This document shows, piece after piece, positions 1 through 5,978 of a stretch of 64,000 nucleotides of DNA (its first letter is position 1; every line of letters starts with the position of its first letter). The position numbers were made by a program, and so were the translations under genes. Under the pieces are notes generated by a model that was not told the DNA's origin, did no database searches, and saw nothing but the letters and a program-made list of their open reading frames with translations. Source of the stretch: CAYXVU01 sp964468725 (GTDB taxonomy: Bacteria; Acidobacteriota; Blastocatellia; UBA7656); NCBI GenBank assembly GCA_964468725.1, contig CAYXVU010000002.1:17013-81012 (forward strand). Direction: 5' to 3'.

Positions 1-1
1 C

Positions 2-388
2 CTCGATTTGGCGCTCGAATATACCAAAAATCGCCAGCAGTTCGGCCAGTCAATCGCTTCCTTTCAGGGCATTCAATTCATGCTCGCTGATATGGCCACG
101 CAGGTTGAAGCCGCGCGACAATTGGTCTATGCTGCGGCTCGCGCGGTCGATGCGGGTGCCAAAGATGTGTCAAAGATTTCGGCTATGTCGAAGGTCTTCG
201 CAACCGATACCGCCATGCGCGTCGCTACCGATGCCGTACAGCTATTCGGCGGCTATGGCTACTGCCGCGACTACCCAGTAGAGAAATACATGCGCGATGC
301 CAAGATCACGCAGATCTATGAAGGCACTAACCAGATTCAACGCATGGTGATCGGTCGCGCGCTGATCCGCGAAGGCGTAGCCGGTTAA
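2..388 (+). CDS. Acyl-CoA dehydrogenase, C-terminal part (cut by window edge)
   Basis: This is the last ~128 residues of an FAD-dependent acyl-CoA dehydrogenase, which oxidises acyl-CoA thioesters to enoyl-CoA. The reading frame is open to the left edge, so the true start lies outside the window. Visible hallmarks are an ARQLVYAAA helix, the GGYGY turn, RDYPVEKYMRDAKI and the IYEGTNQIQR segment near the end, all typical of the C-terminal helical domain. IYEGT contacts the flavin and acyl chain in this family. Substrate class cannot be told from this fragment. An acyl-CoA carboxylase operon lies 14 kb downstream but is not adjacent. Family assignment is secure. Confidence 0.95.
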   Translation, partial: LDLALEYTKNRQQFGQSIASFQGIQFMLADMATQVEAARQLVYAAARAVDAGAKDVSKISAMSKVFATDTAMRVATDAVQLFGGYGYCRDYPVEKYMRDAKITQIYEGTNQIQRMVIGRALIREGVAG

Positions 389-506
389 GCGGCCTTCGAT
401 TTTTCACTCTGTCCGGGCGCACAGCAAAACTAAAGTTTGCAAGAAAATGGAAGCGATACTATTTTTTGCTTTTTCAAGAGAGCCAGGTTCTCAAAAAAGA
501 GTTTTT

Positions 507-662
507 TGGTATAGTGCCGCGCAACTCGGCAACCATGAGGGAATTTGGATTGTGGCTGTCAAATAACCTCCTCTTCTTCTTTGGTTGAGGGACACAACCA
601 TTGAAGGGACGCAGAAAAACGGAAGCGGCAACTCGCCAGAGTAGCCCTTCCGTATTTTTTTG
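507..662 (+). ncRNA. Candidate intergenic small RNA or long 3' UTR with terminator
   Basis: The 660-base stretch between the dehydrogenase and the gene at 1050 holds no convincing ORF. An extended -10-like TGGTATAGT lies at 507-515. It is followed by a hairpin TGGTTG/CAACCA (582-587/595-600) and a terminator-like hairpin (619-653) ending in a U-tract. This could be an independent transcript of about 140 nt or the 3' end of the dehydrogenase mRNA. I recognise no known RNA family. It is inferred from promoter-like, stem and U-tract order only. Confidence 0.3.
619..662 (+). terminator. Rho-independent terminator candidate
   Basis: Arms ACGGAAG (619-625) and CTTCCGT (647-653) pair, with an inner GGC/GCC. 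They are followed at once by ATTTTTTTG. The loop is long (about 14 nt), but the U-tract is clear. It would end transcription coming from the acyl-CoA dehydrogenase or from the candidate RNA at 507. Confidence 0.55.
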
Positions 663-713
663 TAAAAAATTGAAAAACGCCGCCATGAATTATCTCCGCA
701 AAAAAGCCTTTGA

Positions 714-742
714 TTGACATTCACTAGGGGCAGTCCTAGAAT
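714..742 (+). promoter_or_regulatory. Sigma-70-type promoter for the leader/TPR-protease gene
   Basis: A perfect -35 TTGACA (714-719) and a TAGAAT -10 (737-742) are separated by exactly 17 nt. Transcription would begin near 749, about 300 nt before the start codon at 1050, which implies an unusually long 5' leader. It is the best consensus promoter seen in the window. Confidence 0.7.
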
Positions 743-748
743 TTTCCC

Positions 749-1049
749 ACTCACTATGCGGCGGGGTACGTTTTCGGGCCGTTGACGAGCGCCAGCAAAT
801 CCGCAAGCCGAGGGGAAAGAGGTCAACCCCCACTCGCCGAACGTGAAACGCAGCACACAGCCGAGTGAAGTCCAAATAGGTCGTCAGCTAGGGCTGTTGC
901 GAAGAGCGAAACGTGATTCAATGCGGGGCCCCTGAATCGAGCGAGTCGAGATCCGAAAGACCTTGAGCGCATTGAGTCTGCCAATTGGCAACCGTCGGGA
1001 ATATCTCGACCGCTAAGGGTGGATTTCACAGACCGAAGGGATACTGATC
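749..1049 (+). ncRNA. Long structured 5' leader, possible cis-regulatory RNA
   Basis: The leader holds several complementary segments: ACGTT..CGG (768-777) with CCGAACGT (837-844), GTTGAC (781-786) with GTCAAC (822-827), and CACTCG (831-836) with CGAGTG (862-867). An 11-bp stem joins 915-925 to 968-978. The palindrome TGCCAATTGGCA lies at 979-990, and a GTCGGGA/TCTCGAC hairpin at 994-1010. Bases 915-920 can instead pair with TGAATC at 933-938, so two exclusive folds are possible, as in riboswitches and attenuators. No run of Us precedes the gene. I do not recognise a known riboswitch class. The complementarity is observed; regulatory function is inferred. Confidence 0.4.
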
Positions 1050-2759
1050 ATGAAGCAAACGAGTATCGAGGTCGCCAAATTGACCAGTGGATGTAGCCAG
1101 TTTTGTTATTTTGTTCAGGGGGCTATCCCGTCTCAACTGCACCGAGCTGCCAATCGGACGACTCGACAGCGCATCGCCCGGCGGCTCTTCGCCGCGCTGG
1201 CAGCCCTCGCCTTCGTTGCTGTGCTGGTAGGGACGCCCGCGTCATTGGCAAAGGCGGACACGGACAAACCGGAAAAAATTCTCAAGCAAGCGACGAAATC
1301 CATCCGCTCCGGCAAGTTCGAGCAGGCCATTGAACTTTACAAAACACTGTTGGCGCAGGACTCGCAAAACCTCTCCGCTCATCTGGGAATCGCGCTCACC
1401 TATTTGAAGATGTTGGATTATGCCTCCTGCCATGAGCATGCCCAAGAGGCGTTAAAGATTGACGAGAAGAGTGCCCGCGCCCATGCTTTGGCGGGCATGG
1501 CTTTGTTGCGGTCGGGTTATGTTGCCAATGCCATTGTGCAACTGAACGAAGCCTTCAAATTCAACTCGAAAGAGTCATTGGCTTTTGGCGCGGCGGCGGA
1601 GATTGATTACTACGAAGGGCGCTCGAAAGATTCGCGCCAGAAAGCCCTTTTCGCTTATTACCTCGACCCCTACGAACCCGATTTTCTTATCACGGTTGCC
1701 CGCGCCTCCTCCCGCCTTGAACTCTTTGCCGAAGCTGCCGAAGCCTATGACCGCTTTCTGCGCATTGCGCCACGCACCGATGCGGAACGCCGGGATCGCA
1801 TTCGCGGGCTGATCGAGTTTTATCGCCATCTGGCGGGGCTGCGCGTTCATCAGGTCAATGCGCCACCGGTTACCGATATTCCTTTCAAACTGGGCACCGA
1901 TCGCCGCCCCTACTTGAAGCTCAAAATCAATGGCCGCGATGCCATATTTGTCATTGACACAGGGTCAGGGTTTACCGTCATCTCCAAAGAGGCCGCGAAG
2001 AAGTTTGGCGTGTCGGAGATCGCGCGCGGCGGCAACTCGCAAGGGTTCGGCGGCACGGGCAAATTCCCTATCGTTTACGGACTGATTAAATCGCTCGAAA
2101 TGGGCGACGTAAAGATCAAATCCGTCCCCTGCTTTATCCGCGTCTTTCACGGCATGCAAGAGCGCCCGATTGACGAACGCGCTGATGGCTTTATCGGCCT
2201 TTCCATTCTCTCGCACTTCATCACCGAGTTGGATTACAAAGGCAACCTGATTCGGTTAGACACCAATGTTAACCAAGACATCGCTGCGACTCCCTCTCCT
2301 GATGTGACGGTGGTGCCATTCCGCACGACGCAAAACGGTCTCATCAGCATCGAGACCCAACTCGATGGCGGACATCGGGTCAACGCCATACTCGATTCGG
2401 GAGCCAGCTCGACGGCCATTTCGATAGCGGCGATTGATCGTCTCAACCTGCGCAGCAACATTATCAAAGGCCAGTTTGCGCGCGTTAGCGGAGCTGCTGG
2501 CATCGCGGAGAATGTCGAATTGATCTTCTTACGAAATTGCAAAGTCGCCGACCTCGAACATAACAACGTGCGCGCGCTAGTGTTGGATTTTGGGGCAGTC
2601 AACGAGACCAGCGGCTTCGAACAGAGCGGCATTCTGGGCGGTGACTTTCTCAGAAACTTTCGGGTGAAGATTGATTTCAATCGCACGCTCGTCGCCTTGC
2701 AACCACATACGCCGCTGCCGCCCAAGCCATTGCCCGACAAGCAAGAGAATGAGCCATAG
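1050..2759 (+). CDS. TPR protein with two retropepsin-like aspartyl protease domains
   Basis: The product has 569 aa. A signal-peptide-like hydrophobic stretch lies at about residues 45-68, after an unusually long basic n-region, so a later start is possible. TPR-type helices (about 75-260) follow, then two clan-AA aspartyl protease domains. The first has VIDTGSG with catalytic Asp303; the second has LDSGAS with Asp449. Each is followed by a hydrophobic GFIGLSIL or GILGGDFL segment typical of the second half of retropepsin folds. Two D-[ST]-G domains in one chain could pair within the molecule to form one active site. It is probably periplasmic or cell-envelope attached. TPRs may bind substrate or partners. 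Function in the cell is unknown. It is preceded by a 300-nt leader and followed by a strong hairpin. Confidence 0.85.
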   Translation: MKQTSIEVAKLTSGCSQFCYFVQGAIPSQLHRAANRTTRQRIARRLFAALAALAFVAVLVGTPASLAKADTDKPEKILKQATKSIRSGKFEQAIELYKTLLAQDSQNLSAHLGIALTYLKMLDYASCHEHAQEALKIDEKSARAHALAGMALLRSGYVANAIVQLNEAFKFNSKESLAFGAAAEIDYYEGRSKDSRQKALFAYYLDPYEPDFLITVARASSRLELFAEAAEAYDRFLRIAPRTDAERRDRIRGLIEFYRHLAGLRVHQVNAPPVTDIPFKLGTDRRPYLKLKINGRDAIFVIDTGSGFTVISKEAAKKFGVSEIARGGNSQGFGGTGKFPIVYGLIKSLEMGDVKIKSVPCFIRVFHGMQERPIDERADGFIGLSILSHFITELDYKGNLIRLDTNVNQDIAATPSPDVTVVPFRTTQNGLISIETQLDGGHRVNAILDSGASSTAISIAAIDRLNLRSNIIKGQFARVSGAAGIAENVELIFLRNCKVADLEHNNVRALVLDFGAVNETSGFEQSGILGGDFLRNFRVKIDFNRTLVALQPHTPLPPKPLPDKQENEP

Positions 2760-2794
2760 TCGAACGGAACGAGAGTTTCTACCTCGACCCCGCG

Positions 2795-2830
2795 CCGCGC
2801 TGTGTTAGAATTCACAGCGCGGCTTTGATT
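2795..2830 (+). terminator. Hairpin with perfect 10-bp stem, terminator candidate
   Basis: CCGCGCTGTG (2795-2804) and CACAGCGCGG (2813-2822) pair perfectly around an 8-nt loop TTAGAATT, followed by CTTTGATTTT. It likely ends the TPR-protease transcript. The loop also contains a -10-like TAGAAT with TCGACC 17 nt upstream, so it could double as a promoter for the PIN gene at 2847. Confidence 0.55.
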
Positions 2831-2846
2831 TTCTTGAGCGGATTTT

Positions 2847-3311
2847 ATGAAGAAGAGCCTGTATCTGGAGACCTCCGTCATCGGCGCCTACCTCGACAAC
2901 GGCGAACCTTTTCGCCGCGACTTGACAATCCGTTGGTGGGAGCACGAGTTGGCCGATTACCAACCCTTTATCTCTACCTTGGTAGTGCGCGAGTTGGAGC
3001 GTATGAAAGAGCCGCACCGCTCGGCTTATCTCAAATTGGTGCGCGATATGCCGCAATCGGAGATGAGCGATGAAGCCGCTATTCTTGCAGAAGGCTATGT
3101 CTCGCGCGGCATCTTTCATCGCAAGTACATCAGCAATGCGCTCCACATTGCTGTCGCTTCGGTCAATAAAGCCGATATGCTGGTGACGTGGGATTTCGGC
3201 CACATCGCCAGCGTGCATCGGCAATCGCGCTTGCAGTTGTTCAATACGGTTGCCGGGTTCTTCATGCCGATGATCGTGACGCCGGAATTTTTAGTGAAAG
3301 CGGAATTTTGA
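2847..3311 (+). CDS. PIN-domain protein (VapC-like, atypical)
   Basis: The product has 154 aa. The opening YLETSVIGAYLD, a mid-protein RELE, NALHIAVAS and TWDFGHI match the four acidic-cluster motifs of PIN-domain nucleases, which usually cleave RNA. Two of the usual aspartates are changed: the first motif has Glu (LETS instead of LDTS), and the third has Asn before ALHIA where Asp is usual. This may be a subfamily trait or reduced catalysis. A small protein gene follows 53 bp later, the reverse of the normal antitoxin-first order of vapBC. Toxin function is inferred, not shown. Confidence 0.75.
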   Translation: MKKSLYLETSVIGAYLDNGEPFRRDLTIRWWEHELADYQPFISTLVVRELERMKEPHRSAYLKLVRDMPQSEMSDEAAILAEGYVSRGIFHRKYISNALHIAVASVNKADMLVTWDFGHIASVHRQSRLQLFNTVAGFFMPMIVTPEFLVKAEF

Positions 3312-3321
3312 ACCCGATTGA

Positions 3322-3363
3322 TTGTCTGTCGTCCGTTGACGGTTGATCCATGACCCTTGACCT
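3322..3363 (+). repeat. Degenerate heptanucleotide array (6 units)
   Basis: Six 7-nt units stand in exact register, with consensus TTGACCN (for example TTGACGG, TTGATCC, TTGACCT). The array runs to within a base of the start codon at 3365, where a ribosome-binding site would be expected. It belongs to the same family as arrays at 4764, 25553, 29194, 37846, 57757 and 62246. Confidence 0.6.
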
Positions 3364-3364
3364 T

Positions 3365-3574
3365 ATGTATCGTAAACCGAGATTTTTGGAAGAACTGCAT
3401 GCCATCCGCGAAGAGATGTCGCGCGAATGCGATTATGACGTAGACCTCTTTGTCGAGATGGTGCGCTCCGGGAAGCGACCTAACTATGGCCCGGTGAAAA
3501 ATCTACGCGGCGTGCGCTTGCGCGCCCCCAAATTCACGGAAGAACAGACCTTTTCAGGTGGCGGCAATGATTAA
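3365..3574 (+). CDS. Small partner protein of the PIN gene (hypothetical)
   Basis: The product has 69 aa if started at the ATG at 3365 (MYRKPRFLEEL). An in-frame ATG at 3350 lies inside the heptamer array and is less likely. The N-terminal half is charged and helical (EELHAIREEMSRE), followed by DVDLFVEMVRSGKRP and a basic tail. No DNA-binding fold is obvious. Its stop overlaps the htrA-like start by 8 bp, suggesting translational coupling. Position next to the PIN protein suggests an antitoxin or cofactor role, which is inference only. Confidence 0.7.
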   Translation: MYRKPRFLEELHAIREEMSRECDYDVDLFVEMVRSGKRPNYGPVKNLRGVRLRAPKFTEEQTFSGGGND

Positions 3575-4649
3575 ACGAATGCTTTCGATCCTTACCCTGC
3601 TGGGGCTCGGTTACCTCACCGTTTCGGCTAACGACCTCTCGGCGCAATCGCGCGATGACCGTCCGGCTGCGTCGCAAGGCAAATATGTGCTGCTCGACAT
3701 CACAGAGATTGCCGAGCGCGTCAATCAGGTCGTCGTCAACGTGCGTTCGACCTCCGACGAAGGAGAGAGTTTGGGCAGCGGCTTCATCATTGATAAAGCC
3801 GGACTGATTATCACCAACTTCCATCTGATCTCCATCACCCCCTCACGGCGAGGCCTGCTGCAACGCGAAGGCGACGCCGACCGCACTGCGAAACTGGCGA
3901 CCAGTATCTCTGTCACCCTCAACGACGGACGCCATTTTCAAGCTTCGGTCAAAGGCTACGATGAAGCGACTGACCTCGCGCTCTTGCAGATTGTGCCCGA
4001 CAGCAAACCGTTGCCGGTCGCCGAACTCGGCGACAGCGACGCCCTCAAAGTTGGCGAATGGGTGATTGCCATCGGCAATCCTCTGGGGTTAGATCACAGC
4101 GTCACCTTAGGCATCATCAGCGCCAAAGGTCGCACCGGATTTGGCGGTCAGTTCGATGATTTCTTGCAGACCGATGCCGCCATCAACCCCGGCAACTCTG
4201 GCGGCCCGCTCGTCAACTCGCAAGGCAAGATCGTCGGCATCAATACGCTGGTATTGGAGCGTTCGCAGGGCTTGAGCTTCTCCATTCCCATCAACACCCT
4301 CAAATCCATCCTGCCGCAACTGGCCGAACACGGGCGCGTGGCGCGCGGCTATCTCGGTATCGAGACTGTAGATTTGAACCCGACCTTACGCAATAACCTC
4401 AAACTGGCAATGGATGCCAAAGGGGTTGTCGTGGCGCGCGCCGAACGCGGCACGCCGGGGGCGCGCGCCGGTTTGCGGCAAAACGATGTCATCGTCACAG
4501 TTGACCGCGAAGTGGTGACTTCCTACGTGCAGTTCAACCGCATCATCGCCGCCAAAGCGCCGGGCACGAAGGTCAACATTCAAATCGTGCGCGGTGGGCG
4601 CGAATATCCCTTGACAGTCGAAATCGGAGAAGAGGCCAAGTCGAAGTAA
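3567..4649 (+). CDS. HtrA/DegP-family serine protease with one PDZ domain
   Basis: The product has 360 aa from the ATG at 3567; a GTG three codons earlier is possible. An N-terminal signal or anchor segment (MLSILTLLGLGYLTVSA) is followed by an S1C trypsin-like domain with His86 (TNFH), Asp136 (EATDLAL) and Ser211 (GNSGG). A single PDZ domain (about 265-350) contains RGYLGIE and GARAGLRQNDVI. It should degrade or chaperone misfolded proteins in the periplasm. Length and single PDZ fit DegS-like or bacterial short HtrA forms. It is probably co-transcribed with the PIN-associated gene just upstream, an unusual pairing. Confidence 0.93.
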   Translation: MIKRMLSILTLLGLGYLTVSANDLSAQSRDDRPAASQGKYVLLDITEIAERVNQVVVNVRSTSDEGESLGSGFIIDKAGLIITNFHLISITPSRRGLLQREGDADRTAKLATSISVTLNDGRHFQASVKGYDEATDLALLQIVPDSKPLPVAELGDSDALKVGEWVIAIGNPLGLDHSVTLGIISAKGRTGFGGQFDDFLQTDAAINPGNSGGPLVNSQGKIVGINTLVLERSQGLSFSIPINTLKSILPQLAEHGRVARGYLGIETVDLNPTLRNNLKLAMDAKGVVVARAERGTPGARAGLRQNDVIVTVDREVVTSYVQFNRIIAAKAPGTKVNIQIVRGGREYPLTVEIGEEAKSK

Positions 4650-4763
4650 AAGCTGAAAGGGTGAAGGGATGAGGGGATTAAGGGGTAAACGGGTGAACAA
4701 CTGGAAGAGGAGTGGCGAAGAGGTGATGGGATGATCCGAAAGGATGGTGGGCGGCAATAAATA

Positions 4764-4826
4764 TTCTGACCTGTAATCTTCAACTTCTCATTTTCAACCT
4801 CTAACCTTCAACCCTTGACCTTTGAA
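4764..4826 (+). repeat. Degenerate heptanucleotide array (9 units)
   Basis: Nine 7-nt units in perfect register have consensus CTTCAAC (variants CTCTAAC, CCTTGAC, TTTCAAC). This is the clearest array in the window. The preceding 4650-4763 is purine-rich with looser 7-9 nt periodicity (AGGGTGA, AGGGATG, AGGGGTAA). No ORF is seen in the space, and the next gene starts 30 bp later. Confidence 0.65.
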
Positions 4827-4856
4827 TAAAACCGGAAATCGGATAACCGAGGTGGC

Positions 4857-5645
4857 ATGACAGATCTGTTTGAGAGCATCGGCTTTGATGTGCCGGATGA
4901 CGAAGCGTATGAATTTTTAGCGCGGTGCGCCGATTCGCGCGGCTCGCTGCATCAGGTGACGCGCGATGATATTTGTCTGCGCGGCAAGTGTTGGAAGATC
5001 AGCGAAGGGGTTGAAATCTGGTCGGTAGATTATGAAAAAGCTGGCACCGTCTATTATTCCGAGTGTCGCCCCGCCTTTCGAGGCAAGTATGTTTATCATC
5101 TCGAACCGTGGGAACTGGTCGAGTATGACGAAGACGGCGGCGCCATCCTGCGAGGTGTAATCGGACAAGGCGCACAAGTCTCCTTTGAACTACAGAATCT
5201 CTCCGAACTCGGCCTCGAACGCTTTCACGAGCCCCATCTGCACGTCTCGATGGCCGGACTGGCACGCAGCATCGCTGTGCAGGCGGCGGGCGAAGGTCCA
5301 CCCGCAGGATTCGTACTGGCTGAGACGTTGCCCGAATACGCCAGCGAAGCCTGCGAAACCGATTTTTTGATCAGCGGACAGGTCTTGGCACGACGCGAAA
5401 TTCATAACCCCTTTACCGAGAACTTGCTCACTTGGCTGTATGTGGATGTCGGCGAGATGGGGCTTGAGGTCTTGGTCAACTCGCAAGTCATCGAAAGACC
5501 GATCCGCATCGGTGGTCACATTACGGCGGAGATTTGGTTGCAAGGACACATCTTGGAAGTCGAAGAAGTCTACGCGCGTTATGAAGGGGTAGACCGCGAA
5601 TTTCAGACCAGCGATTTTTGGGTTGGCCTTAAACGTGATAATTGA
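4857..5645 (+). CDS. Hypothetical protein, acidic, 262 aa
   Basis: The ATG at 4857 follows a GAGGTGGC ribosome-binding site. There is no signal peptide or membrane segment, so the protein is probably cytosolic. It is acidic, with alternating beta-rich segments (GKYVYHLEPWELVEY, AGFVLAETLPEY, LLTWLYVDVGEMGLEVLVN) and a late GHITAEIWLQGH motif, which suggests a two-half beta-rich fold. I do not recognise the family and no catalytic motif stands out. A large hairpin begins 9 bp after its stop codon. Confidence 0.75.
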   Translation: MTDLFESIGFDVPDDEAYEFLARCADSRGSLHQVTRDDICLRGKCWKISEGVEIWSVDYEKAGTVYYSECRPAFRGKYVYHLEPWELVEYDEDGGAILRGVIGQGAQVSFELQNLSELGLERFHEPHLHVSMAGLARSIAVQAAGEGPPAGFVLAETLPEYASEACETDFLISGQVLARREIHNPFTENLLTWLYVDVGEMGLEVLVNSQVIERPIRIGGHITAEIWLQGHILEVEEVYARYEGVDREFQTSDFWVGLKRDN

Positions 5646-5653
5646 ACTTCAGC

Positions 5654-5695
5654 GTCAAATTGATTGAATCGGTAAGCCGGTTAAATCAATTTGAC
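5654..5695. repeat. Long near-perfect inverted repeat (hairpin)
   Basis: Arms GTCAAATTGATT (5654-5665) and AATCAATTTGAC (5684-5695) are perfectly complementary. Inner AATCGG/CCGGTT extends the stem to 18 pairs, with one mismatch and one G-U, closing on a TAAG loop. No U-tract follows. It may be a terminator of the preceding gene or a mobile palindromic repeat. The rest of 5696-5978 holds no gene or clear promoter that I can see. Confidence 0.6.
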
Positions 5696-5978
5696 AGTCA
5701 AAGCTCGCAACCGGTCGGTCAACCACCCCTCCTTACACATTTTATTCCAACTCTTACACCAGTTAGCCCTGCTCCATCCAGCCTTTCGCAAGCGGCACAA
5801 GTATTGATTAGAAAGCGCAGCACCCGGTGACGGCTTTTTGTAATTCTTGAAGTGCAGCGTTTTTCGCTTGGAGGCGACCGCAACCTGCCGGAGCGCGGCG
5901 CAGAAATCACATAGATCGTGCGGAGAGACGGTTTCGCCGTTGCACCCTGCCGAAATTCGCTGAAGGAATCCATAACGC

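Noticed and set aside
2234..2881. 215-aa minus-strand ORF
   Set aside because: Antisense to the aspartyl protease domain; it spans the terminator hairpin.
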